Positions 1 through 9,052 of a DNA stretch of 20,348 bases are shown in pieces (within the stretch, counting starts at the first letter, position 1; every line of letters starts with the position of its first letter). The notes below the pieces were generated by a model. It was not told the origin of the DNA and made no database searches. It saw only the letters and a program-made list of their open reading frames with translations. Origin of the DNA: Funneliformis mosseae (Eukaryota; Glomeromycota; Glomeromycetes; Glomerales; Glomeraceae); assembly GCA_910592005.1 (NCBI GenBank), contig CAJVPP010001388.1:1-20348 (forward strand). Direction: 5' to 3'. The position numbers and the translations under genes were made by a program.

Positions 1-211
1 CGGTCATAATAAATGCATCGCTCAATTTGTATGTTTTTACATTTCGCGAAAAATAATTTTTGTTTTCTTAAAAAAAAAGATTATATAGATTGATAAAATA
101 GGGTATGACGAACCCCTTAAATAAGTTTTATAACACTGTGATTTCTTAATCTCAAGAAATTGCAATTTGAAGATTTGCATTCAGGTGATGCAATTCTTTT
201 GACCGTCACTG
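1..211. mobile_element. MITE with TA target site, left end cut by window edge
   Basis: The right end reads GACCGTCACTG followed by TA at 212-213. Its reverse complement begins CAGTGACGGTCA and continues to a GCATC block. The first bases of the window (CGGTCA, then a GCATC block near 17-21) match this terminus from its seventh base, so the window starts inside the left inverted repeat. The element is therefore about 217 bp, has no coding capacity and is flanked by TA on the visible side, as in Tc1/mariner-type MITEs. The arms are imperfect and the left flank is not visible, so the family is an inference. Confidence 0.55.
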
Positions 212-2723
212 TATTTTGGATGTTTCTAAAAGTTTGAATAAGTCTGAACAGCAAACTTGATCATTTTTTAGGACAAATAATGGTTATTTTCCAGACATTT
301 TCTGATATACCTGGATAGATTCAGGACATTTCGATGATATTTTCCAGATATTTATTTTTTATAGGATCACTGACAAATATTATTTCAATATTTATATGAC
401 CGTATATGATTATTATACTTTGTCCGTGGAATAATTTTTTACGGACAGAGTTTATTTATACTTCGACCATGAAATTACAATATAAGTTATTACTTATATC
501 AAAATACATTAAAAAAAGTTTAATATGTTAATTATTTGTTAATTATTATATATACTTAATTAAATTATATTTACTATTAATATTAAATATAAAAGAACAA
601 TTATTAAATATATTTTCTTTAAAAATACATTGGAAGTGAGAGATCAGTTGTCATTAATTGACTCTCAATTAAATTCTTTTATGCAGAAAAGTTTTGCAAT
701 TCTAAATATATGAATGTTAGTTTCTTTATAAAAAATATGTAACGATAAAATAAATAAATAAAGAACCTTGATTATATGCATTGAAGATCAATTTCATTTT
801 CAATTTTTCCATTTAAATTTACACGATATAACTGTATAACCCAATTCTTATTTGATTTATCAATTGAAATACAATTAATAATTGATTATATATCACTATC
901 TCTAGGATCATTATATTTAAAATTGGCTAAATAATAAAATAATTTTTTAGGCATAAAATCTTTGATCTAGTCGCCCCGAAACGATCTCGGACAATAACCT
1001 ACTACATATAAATTTAAGCAAAGTGGCACAGGTTTTCAGAATCCTTTTCCTAATTATTGATGAAGTGGAACTTCGAAAATTAGAATGTTCAACTTAAATC
1101 AATATATTGATTTATATAAACCATGTGAAATTGCTAAATAAAAATAAAATATAAATAAATAAGGATATTTTAAGTATACCCAAGTAATTTATTTCTTTTA
1201 ATTGAGCAAATTATTTTTGCGGCAAATAATCATAATAAATTGAACAGATGAATTTTTTACAGTAGGGCATATGTCAAATATAATATTCGCAACGCAGAAA
1301 TAAATAATTTTATTAAGATCTCAAAGTAAATCACGTGAAAATTTTCTGTGAAGAGTACTTTTAGAATAAACTCTGATACTTCTGAAGAGAATATTAAAAG
1401 GAACCCATTATTTAACCAAAATTAACCGCTTGAATTGTAAAAAAAAAATGTCACATACTGTATATAATTGTATTTGAACTTGCTTTTCCTTATATTTGTA
1501 ATACAACTTCTATCTGTAAATATAATTAAGCGCTTCCTGATCCATAATGTCATAAGTTCGACATAGCGACAATTACCTATTTTTTACAAGATTACTGTTA
1601 CAAATATATTTACAGGTGATCTTTTCAATCCTTGTACCTTTTATATATATATATATATAAAGTTTTGTTACTAAACCATAATAAATGGTAACGTTTAGAC
1701 CAGATTTTCATCGCGGCGAAACTTAAATTTAATCCTTACCTCGGATTTAATTACAAAGCATGCAGAGTAAATAATTGATATTATTTAATTAGAGCATGCA
1801 TTCTTGCAGGCAAATGTAGAGGTGAAAAAACTTAATTTTTACGTCTTAGAAACAGATACAACACTCTGCAATTGTTGTATAGACGACGTGGGACACCACC
1901 TTCTAAATCTAGCAAGCCTTAACCCTCTTTTCCCTTGAAAGTTCCGAAGATATAATTATTCAAGCAACTAAAATTGTTGTGATGGAATGGTTAAGAGGCA
2001 TGTAATTTCCATTTAATTTTGAGAAATTCTTTTTTTTGCAATATTTGATTGCGATCATACATATATTATGAACTGAAATTTACTATTTCTCGTGATTTGA
2101 TTTTTATAGCAAATGACAAACATCTAGCCATTCAGATTTGTTTTCAATTAAATAATTCTGTAAATAATCAACAGTTCATAGACAGCAGTCAATATTTTTA
2201 AAGTATTTGAAGTATCTTGTTCATTTAATGAAATAGTTCCACCATAAATTAATATGAACTAGGGCGTCATCATCATCCTTTCTATTGGAAGACAACTTTT
2301 GCCTCAAAATGGAGAACGGTAACACAATATAATCATATGCGCGAAATATTTTTACATTCGGTTCTTTACCAACTTCAATTGTGATATCGTAACATCATCT
2401 AAAATATTTCAATATAATATTGGCTTAACTTGGAGAAAAATTGTATCGACATTTTTAAAAAAAATTAATTTTAAAAAATTAATTTGAAAGAATGAGTTGT
2501 AAAAGCTCGCTTAAATAATCACTTAATTGTCACCAGATCTGATGTTGGCATTCAGGGTTGGATAAATGATCGGCCGATAGGCCGATTAATAGCTACAAAC
2601 GCTTAGTAAAGAACACCCTCTCATCATGCATAATCATTTATATTATACAAAGATAGCTAATTTTTTTTTTTAAAAAAAAATAAATAAATAGATAGTCAAA
2701 ATATGCAATTTAGATAAAAAAAA
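212..2723. other. AT-rich intergenic DNA, no gene supported
   Basis: No reading frame of useful length and no RNA gene was recognised on either strand. It holds a (TA)n run at about 1642-1659, several A/T homopolymers, a small inverted repeat at 418-450 and a GC-rich hairpin near 2571-2588 (ATCGGCC / GGCCGAT around a GATA loop). Slightly GC-richer patches near 965-1000, 1700-1750 and 1885-1960 gave no convincing exon. Confidence 0.5.
418..450. repeat. short inverted repeat / hairpin
   Basis: The arms CTTTGTCCGT (418-427) and ACGGACAGAG (441-450) are complementary at 9 of 10 positions around a 13-base AT loop. It could be fused ends of a very short MITE or simply a hairpin; nothing else identifies it. 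Confidence 0.4.
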
Positions 2724-3049
2724 TCAATTATTCACCTTCTTCATATCCATCATGACATCAGCAGCTCCATCGGCATTAGAACCCCATTCCCGTCTAATTA
2801 ATTATTCGGATCATATAGCATTGATTGATCAATTGATGTTTATAAAAATTTTTTTTTATAATTAAACTTCGTCTTTGCTTTAGATAGAGAAATTGGGATA
2901 TCTTCTCTTAAAGATCATTACGGTGAAGAGTAAGGCAGTTTTCTTTTGTATTTTCCAAATTTCTTAATAAATTTTGTACTTAATGATCGTTTAATATGAT
3001 TGGCCGGAATTCGCATCCATCGCCTTTCTCTCAAGCTAACAAAACCCAT
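2724..3049 (-). CDS. candidate two-exon gene, unknown 65-aa protein
   Basis: On the minus strand an ATG at 3049 (A at -3) opens exon 1, 3049-2922. The frame would stop within a few bases, but a GTAATG donor lies at 2921 and an acceptor AATTAATTAG ends at 2794. Exon 2 runs 2793-2724 and ends in TGA. The exons total 128 + 70 = 198 nt and join in phase 2, giving a 65-residue product. It starts MGFVSLRERRWMRIPAN, has a basic middle (KKFGKYKRK) and ends GAADVMMDMKKVNN. Both exons are clearly richer in G+C than the 128-nt intron. I do not recognise the family. The gene may have further upstream exons, or be a remnant of a longer gene whose pieces lie at 3174-3440. No transcript evidence is available. 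Confidence 0.4.
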
Positions 3050-3173
3050 TCTATCCTTATTTAAATATTGTCGCAGTTTTTACGGTTAATTTCAAAAGTC
3101 ACGGGACGGACGATCATTTTACAGATCGATAAAAAAACTCGGCATAGAATTTTTGAAGAAAAAACATTATCGA

Positions 3174-3301
3174 TCAGTATTCCGAATATAGCGACAAATT
3201 TTTTTTACCCATATATAATTTGGTTGGCTTTTTCAAATCCTTATAAATTTTCTCGGAAAATTCTCGGTTATTATCGGCTGTTCCGTGACTTATGAAATTA
3301 G
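3174..3301 (-). pseudogene. possible alpha/beta-hydrolase C-terminal fragment
   Basis: The minus strand is open from 3301 to a TGA at 3174. The peptide contains ISHGTADNN followed about ten residues later by KDLKKPTKLYMG. In alpha/beta hydrolases an HGTxD segment carries the acid of the catalytic triad and is followed by a helix and a strand of this form. The expected downstream His motif is not seen. Just upstream on the same strand, GTGAAG...TACTAAT...TTTACAG (3348-3302) looks like a 47-nt intron with a good branch point, but the exon before it does not join in frame. The resemblance is from memory and the fragment is short. It may be a broken exon of the same locus as the neighbouring two-exon candidate. 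Confidence 0.28.
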
Positions 3302-3319
3302 CTGTAAACCAACGAATTA

Positions 3320-3440
3320 GTAAATATTTCTAAAGTGTCGTGCTTCACATACGACTTCCCCTGCGTATCCATCAAAAATGTCACGAAATGGCCGGCATCA
3401 CGGCATTTTGCTGGTGGCGCACATGTGATGTATAGTGGAC
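3320..3440. other. GC-richer island, open on both strands, unassigned
   Basis: This stretch has clearly higher G+C than the flanks. It is open on the plus strand (roughly CFTYDFPCVSIKNVTKWPAS) and on the minus strand (roughly AKCRDAGHFVTFLMDTQGKS). Neither peptide is recognised and neither frame joins convincingly to neighbouring exons. It may be an exon of a decayed gene or part of the shared upstream region of the divergent genes at 3049 (-) and 3635 (+). Confidence 0.3.
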
Positions 3441-3580
3441 AAATAGATTTTTAATTTAAGAATACTTAGTAAAAGAGGGAAGTAACACTAGTGACAAATT
3501 ATATCACGCAGGGAAATACTGCGGTAAGATCTACATACCTTGACAATATTACATTTGTTATCGTGATACAAAGAAATAAA

Positions 3581-3615
3581 TTTTTTTTTTTTAAAAAAAA
3601 AAACTTTTTTTTTTT
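3581..3615. promoter_or_regulatory. poly(dT)/poly(dA) tract upstream of micro-exon gene
   Basis: Twelve T, eleven A, one C and eleven T lie 20-54 bases before the ATG at 3635. Such stiff tracts commonly exclude nucleosomes at fungal promoters. Similar T/A blocks occur elsewhere in the window (near 2660-2680 and 4505-4520), so a promoter role is only an inference from position. Confidence 0.3.
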
Positions 3616-3634
3616 ATTATATAAATTAATAACA

Positions 3635-3716
3635 ATGCCTAATAGTAATTATAAAGGTAAGAGTGTAATAAAGAAACTAAAAAATATTTTCACCAAACAA
3701 CAAAAAGGGATAAAAG
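3635..3716 (+). other. exon 1 of micro-exon gene (two donor options)
   Basis: From ATG 3635 the exon ends either at 3656 (donor GTAAGA, 22 nt) or at 3716 (donor GTATGA, 82 nt). Both donors split a glycine codon after its first base (phase 1), matching every later exon. If neither is used, the frame ends at a TAA at 3746. The longer form adds a basic segment, SVIKKLKNIFTKQQKGIK. I favour 3716 because no stop intervenes, but GTAAGA is the stronger donor; the choice is open and could be alternative splicing. Confidence 0.45.
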
Positions 3717-5978
3717 GTATGAAGCTTCGTATGACTAAAATGAGTTAATTTACAGTTGGATAATATTCTAAAATCTTTTTTATTTCATGAATTTACATTA
3801 GAGCCAGTTTCGGATGCTAAAAAAGCTTCCCCATTAGAAGGTAATATATATCTTTAATTATACTCATTTTTGTTTGCTAATATTAAATATATCAAATTTG
3901 AATATAGAATCAGTTTCAATTGATGAAGGTAAATACAGCATTTTCTATAAATAATTAACCAAAACTAAGAGAATTTGTTAATTATATTTTATAATGTAGA
4001 ATTAACCATGAGTGTTGAAGGTGAATTTAATAATAACTATAATACTGTAATTTGTTATTTATGTTTTTATTTACTATAAATTTTAATAAATTTGAAATAA
4101 GTACAAATTTCAAGTGATAAAGGTAAATACAATAACAAATATAATTAATCAACAAATATAATAATCTATTAATTATATTCAATAATTGGTCAAATATTAG
4201 AAAGACTAAATGGTAAAGAACATTTATAAATTGTTTAAATATTAGATTTTGATTAAACCATAGTAATTAATTTCAAAATTTTCTTAAATATAATATATTA
4301 TAATAGAATCAGTATCAGATATTCCTATTAAATGGTAATAAACTTTATATTTTAATATAAACCATAGTAATTAATTTCAAAATTTTCTTAAATTAATATA
4401 TTATAATAGAATCAGTATCAGATATTCCTATATTAGAAGAATTAAATGGTAAATAAACTTTATTTATCTATTATTTACTTATATAATTATATAATAATTA
4501 ATATTTTTTTTTAAAAAAAATTTAATAATACTTAGATTATAAATTATTTAATTTTTATTATATTTTTAATTTATATAATTTAAATCTAATTAAACTATTA
4601 TTCAAAAATATTTAAAACTATAGGGAGTAAGTTATTTGTTTTTGATATTTTAATTTAATTTATTATATAAAATTTTAATTGTAATTACTAATATTTTAGT
4701 TGGTAAATTATTTATATTTATAATTTTATTTAATATTTATTATAATATATAAATAAAATTTTCATTAAAATAAAATATTAATAATTTAGATGGTAAATAT
4801 TTTTAATTATATTTATTATATTTTAAATAAAAAATATTAATATTCTTTATAATATTACAGAAAGTAAGAAATTAATTAATAATTATATTTTTTATTATAA
4901 TTTAAAGTCAATTAAATTTTTATTTAAAAAAATAATTAATAATATAATAGATAGTAAGTTTTTTTTATGATTATCAGAATTTAATTATATAGAATTTTTG
5001 CAATAGAAAGGAAAAAATAACTAGAAAAAATAAAATAAGCTAATACTAAATCTAAATATATTTTAACCTAAAATCATATTTGATATATAAAATAAAATTG
5101 ATTTTTTCTAAAAATTTTTTCATTTTTATAGCAAAGATCTTATATTTAATATTATAATTTAAAATTAACTAATTTTTATTTAAAAAATAATTTATTAGGA
5201 AGTAAATTATTTTTATTAATTATTCAATATTTTATTATATTTATTATTATAATTTTAAAGTCAATTAAATCTTTATTTAAAAAATAAATTTTATTAGTTG
5301 GTAAGTTATTTTTTTTAATTATTAATAATTAATTATACTTGTTATTACAATTTAAATTTTTAATTTTAAAGAAATAATGATTAATATAATAGAATGTAAA
5401 TTATTTTTATGATTATCAGTATTTAATTATATTTGTTTATAATTTAAATCAACTAAATTTTTTATTTAAAAATAATTAATAATTAATAATATAATAGATG
5501 ATAAGTTATTTTATTGATTATTAATATTTATCATACTTATTATAATAATTAAAATTTTTATTTAAAAAATAAATTTTATTAGCAAGTAAGTTTTTTTTTA
5601 TTAATTATTAGTATTTAATTATACTTGTTACTATAATTTAAATCAATTATTAATAATTAATAATATAATAGATTGTAAGTTATTTTTATTGATTATTAGT
5701 ATTTAATTATACTTGTTATTATAATCTAAAGTTAACTAAATTTTTTATATAAAAAAATAAATTTTATAAGGGTGTAAGTTATTTTATTGTTTATCAAATA
5801 TCAATTATTGTTACTGTAATTTAAAATTAACTAAATATTTATTTAAAAAAATAAATTTTATTAGTACGTAAGTTATTTTTATTAATTATCAGTATTTAAA
5901 TATACTTGAAACTATAATTTAAAATTAATTAAATTTTTGTTTAAAAAAAATAATTAATAATTAATAATATAATAGTTG
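3635..5978 (+). CDS. micro-exon gene with symmetric phase-1 exons and single-triplet exons
   Basis: The frame opens at ATG 3635 (A at -3) as MPNSNYKGKSVIKKLKN and is lysine-rich, with no signal peptide. Two phase-1 donors are possible, GTAAGA at 3657 and GTATGA at 3717. Next come exons bounded by AG and GTAA/GTGA at 3802-3840 (39 nt), 3908-3928 (21), 4000-4020 (21), 4102-4122 (21), 4201-4212 (12), 4307-4334 (28, damaged) and 4410-4448 (39). All except the damaged one are multiples of three, in phase 1 and free of stops. Their peptides are related: EPVSDAKK, ESVSIDE, ELTMSVE, VQISSDK, ERLN, ESVSDIPILEELN. From 4536 each 'exon' is exactly three bases. The true 3' end is uncertain: one option is an acceptor TTTTGCAG near 9108 leading to a TAA at 9162, beyond the inserted transposon. 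Micro-exon genes with symmetric exons are known from schistosomes, and repeat effectors with one repeat per exon from arbuscular mycorrhizal fungi. Homology to either is not shown. Confidence 0.5.
4256..4474 (+). repeat. tandem duplication of one exon plus flanking intron
   Basis: Two copies, 103 bp apart, share the intron end (ACCATAGTAATTAATTTC... to TATAATAG), the exon start AATCAGTATCAGATATTCC and the following donor with AAACTTTAT. The downstream exon (4410-4448) is 39 nt. The upstream copy (4307-4334) lacks 11 bases and is 28 nt, which would break the frame if spliced in. This is a recent exon duplication and shows how the array may grow. Confidence 0.75.
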
Positions 5979-6035
5979 GTAAATTATTTTTATTAATTAT
6001 CAATATTTAATTATATAATTCTGTAACAAAAGTAA
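4536..6035 (+). repeat. array of intron-like repeats separated by exactly three bases
   Basis: Sixteen units are visible. The three-base spacers start at 4536 att, 4624 gga, 4700 ttg, 4790 atg, 4861 aaa, 4951 ata, 5132 caa, 5199 gaa, 5298 ttg, 5393 aat, 5498 atg, 5583 caa, 5672 att, 5771 ggt, 5865 tac and 5976 ttg. All are preceded by AG. Thirteen are followed by GTAAGT, GTAAAT or GTAAGA; 4536 and 5498 have AT in place of GT, and 5132 has lost the donor. The intervening 65-110 bp share a core (GTAAGTTATTTTTATT, then TTAATTATACTTGTTA, then a branch-like AACTAA) and end in one of two 3' types, AATTTTATTAG or AATAATATAATAG. One gap, about 4957-5131, holds extra DNA. None of the spacers is a stop codon in phase 0, and none creates one when joined in phase 1. 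Confidence 0.8.
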
Positions 6036-6061
6036 GGGCACTGTCAGATATTACCTAATAT
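6036..6061 (+). repeat. left terminal inverted repeat of 3.0-kb transposon
   Basis: It begins GGGCACTGTCAGATATTACC and matches the reverse complement of 9027-9052 at all 26 positions. It is preceded by the TAA target duplication. Confidence 0.9.
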
Positions 6062-6547
6062 TATGTTAATATAAGCGTCTACCCCCCCCTCCTCTAAGTA
6101 AAATATACTGTAGAATCACGTGATATGATTTTATATATCTGATAGAGACTCATAAAGTTTTTTTCGATCTGAGTTAAAAATTTCGCTTGATAATCAATAA
6201 ATCTGACTGAAATTAAAATATATCAAAGGTACAATGATATAGCAATTGCCCTCCAAAAATTTTGATTTTTCAGACAAAAGATTGCTTCCGAAAATTATGT
6301 GTCCCTGATATCTGATAAAATCAAGTAATCAAAGTGATCAAAAAAAATTTTTTGATATAATTTATTATAGTTTAGAAAAAATGATTATAGTAAATCTAAC
6401 ACTTAAATTTGATGATCCTTTCCAAAAATTAGTTACAGTTTTATTTAAAATTCGCAAAACTTTGACACGCTTGTTTCACGTTTAGTATTTTACACTCAAA
6501 AAATTCTTTTCAAAAACATATTGATATTTTGCCCCAAATATTAAAAA

Positions 6548-8658
6548 ATGAGTCGCCAAACATTTTTTCTTAGCCCTAAATTTAATAAAAAGCCAATATA
6601 TGATTTACTAACTAATAAATATCAGGAGTTTACAAATGCCTATGTGTATAGTGTTATAGTAAAAACAAGTAACCATACTCCTGATTGTGCTGTTGTTTGC
6701 TGAGAAGCTATAAATGAGTAGAATAACATTAAGAAAAAGAGTGTTGATGATATTGATGAAGTAATTCAGAACTATATAGCCACACCACTTAATCTATATG
6801 ACATATAATCAATGAGATATAGACGTTCTATACCTACAGAAAAAATGAATTCTTCTCCCTCCCCTTTCACTACTCATTCAGTAGACTCTCTACCAGAAAT
6901 TCCTGCTAATGCTTCGGCCCAAAGAAGGGTAGCAGATACCATCCAAATAGCTGAAAAAAAATTTGTGAATATAAGCAGATTTACAATATTGCTAGTGATG
7001 CTCAGATTCGTGATGACATGTACCAAAAAATAGAAAACTTACGGGATGAAGTTAAATCTAATAAAAATAGAATTACCAAATTAAAAAGAAATGCCATATA
7101 TGCCCAGAATTGTAAAGAAAAAAAATTAAGACAACTTATCGAAAACAAAGAGGTTATCCGCTACGATAAACCTGAAAAGCCACCGTTTCTCTTCAAACAT
7201 CCGGATTTACATGAACATATACACGATTGCATGGAATTTAGATCGGCTGATGCAAAGCGATAGAAGGAGGCTATCAAAGTTCAGACAATAGAACATCTGC
7301 GTAAAAATCTTAAAGAAAGGTACGAAATTTACATGGCGAGGACTACATTGAAAAGTTACCTTTTACCCCATCAATCAAACTCAATCGTCGCAAAAGCATA
7401 CCATCATCCGGTATAGATCGCGATCGCTGGAGTTTCACGCACTGAGATGTGTGAACATCCTGATAGCCATTATTGCCTCGTATTGGTAAAATGTGCGAAG
7501 CAATTCGCTAGCACTTTTGCTGATGTTTCAGTTGTCATCTCCCAAGATGACAAGGTGAAGATCAGATTTGGATTACCTGCAGTAGGTCATACATTCCGCA
7601 CATTATAATCTGTTAATGAACCTACGACCGTAGCAGACCATGATTTTCCTATGGGATTCAGACAAAAATTAATCCCATCAGTATATTTAATTATAAATTC
7701 AAACGAATCTAATGATGAATTGCGAACAGGAAAGTTAGCGATTTTTATACGTCTCCAATGGTCTCTTGGCACATCTTCGCTTATGTATATGCAAGACCTG
7801 GAAAGCCTTACTTCGAATTCTCAATATAACGATGTGTTGAAGATGAATGGAACAATTCGGCCAATATGGATTTTATTAGTGAACGGAGGGCCAGATGAGA
7901 ATCCTAGGCATTTAAAAAATATAAAAGCCTATTGTCAGCTTTTCAAGAAGTTCGATTTGAATTTCTTAAGTATACGAACACATGCTCCAGATCAATCAAA
8001 GTATAATCCGGTTGAAAGAGGCATGACAACATTATCTGGTAAGCTCGCTGGAATCACCTTGCCAATTGACCATTTCGGTATGCATCTGAATACACAAGGA
8101 AAGGTTATTAATCCAGAATTGGCCGCTTGAAATTTTCGCTATTCAGGAGAAGCTCTGTGAAATTTGGTGTCGTGATTTGATTTTCAGAAAGAAGGTCGAT
8201 GCTTGTTATGTCGATGTACTCATGAATCCATTTGAGTACATACAGTTCGAGGGAACGGAAAGAGAAAAGGTTGAAGAATTAAAAGGAGAGAAAAAGAACA
8301 AAAAAAATCAAATAATATAGAAAAAGAAACAGCACATACCCGTTCTGAATGTTTTGTTTCATGGTCTTGGATCGAAACCCACTGTAATTTGTGCACCTAT
8401 TCTCTTGATATCAAACGATGCACAAATGCCAGTTGCTGTGGATTACCCAAAGTCGAAGAAGCTATGGACTTTCTTTACTTGTATAATGGCTTCTTACCAC
8501 CAATTACCAAAGCCAAAGATGGCTGATTCACAAACCCGATTCACCTTCTTCAGTATGGAGATCTCCTGAAAATACCAGGTTATGATGCCTATTGTGCGTT
8601 TATTGAAAAAATACATATTTACGACTTTGCTATCCTATTTGTCAGAAATATTTTCTGA
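6548..8658 (+). pseudogene. decayed Zator/ISAZ013-like DDE transposase
   Basis: The frame opens at ATG 6548 (MSRQTFFLSPKFNKKP). It has in-frame stops at W/Q-type positions before 6812, a frameshift near 6965-6975, then one frame from 7018 to 8130 broken only at 7261 (TAG), near 7420 (TAG) and near 7609 (TAA). The N-terminal part is helical and charged; HHP(V) precedes IAIAGVSRTEM. The catalytic core shows SQDDK (7543-7554, first Asp), VNGGPDENPR (7879-7908, where the expected second Asp is Asn, codon AAC at 7882) and NPVERGM (Glu codon 8014). A 2-base loss near 8150 and another shift before 8470 lead to a Cys-rich C-terminus (HCNLCTYSLDIKRC...CC) and NGFLPPITKAKDG, ending at TGA 8658. The second-Asp change and the stops make this copy inactive. 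The family resemblance is from memory of a widespread eukaryotic transposase family. Confidence 0.65.
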
Positions 8659-9026
8659 CCCTCACATTTTTAACAAATCATAAACGATTAATGCATCCTA
8701 CTACCTGAAGATGGCCTAAGAGATAACAAAACTCAGCTTTTAATGATTTTTCTCTTCTCCCATCTCAATAAAAGAGGTCATATAATGAAATGGAACTTGA
8801 ATAAAGGGCTTATAACTCGAATAGAGAATAAGTAGGTTTTATAAAAGGCACGTTTAAATAGCGTGTTACAATAAATTTAAATGTATGCATGTTGCTATAT
8901 CAGTCCATAATAAATATATACTTAACAAGCCACTTTATCGAATGATCATTATGTGATCAATACTATTATCACGTGATTATTATATTATATGTAACCTAAG
9001 ATTTTTTTTATCTCCCATCCCCTAAG

Positions 9027-9052
9027 ATATTAGGTAATATCTGACAGTGCCC
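9027..9052 (-). repeat. right terminal inverted repeat of 3.0-kb transposon
   Basis: It is the exact reverse complement of the left repeat at 6036-6061 and is followed by TAA at 9053-9055. Identical ends mean that less decay has accumulated here than in the Tc1 elements of this window. Confidence 0.9.

Larger units (their letters stand above)
6036..9052 (+). mobile_element. 3.0-kb DNA transposon, TAA target duplication, Zator-like
   Basis: Perfect 26-bp terminal inverted repeats start GGGCACTGTCAGATATTACC at 6036 and end in the complementary sequence at 9052. They are flanked by TAA at 6033-6035 and 9053-9055. A palindromic CACGTG lies inside each end (6117-6122 and 8970-8975). The element carries one decayed transposase gene. 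Three-base target duplications and GGG termini fit the Zator superfamily, as does the transposase motif layout (GGPDENPR ... APDQSKYNPVER), which resembles the ISAZ013-type DDE transposases related to Zator. PIF/Harbinger also makes three-base duplications but has different transposase motifs. Element boundaries are firm; the superfamily name is tentative. It sits inside an intron-like unit of the triplet array. Confidence 0.8.

Noticed and set aside
1745..1800. Pair of GCATGC palindromes
   Set aside because: The surrounding bases do not extend the match, and short palindromes are expected by chance.
1978..2010. GGAATGGTTAAGAGGCATG resembling the start of a tRNA gene
   Set aside because: No acceptor stem partner, anticodon arm or T-loop could be matched downstream.
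3068..3295. 75-codon plus-strand open frame starting at TTG
   Set aside because: It has no ATG start, no recognised motif and no splice context, and it overlaps minus-strand sequence with better coding signs.
4536..6035. CRISPR-like array (regular repeats with short variable spacers)
   Set aside because: Spacers are three bases, repeats are degenerate and intron-like, and the genome context is eukaryotic.
4536..6035. Introner elements each flanked by a 3-bp target duplication
   Set aside because: Target duplications would make the triplets on either side of one element equal; neighbouring triplets here differ.
7587..7772. 61-codon minus-strand frame
   Set aside because: It is the antisense shadow of the transposase core, whose motifs are on the plus strand.
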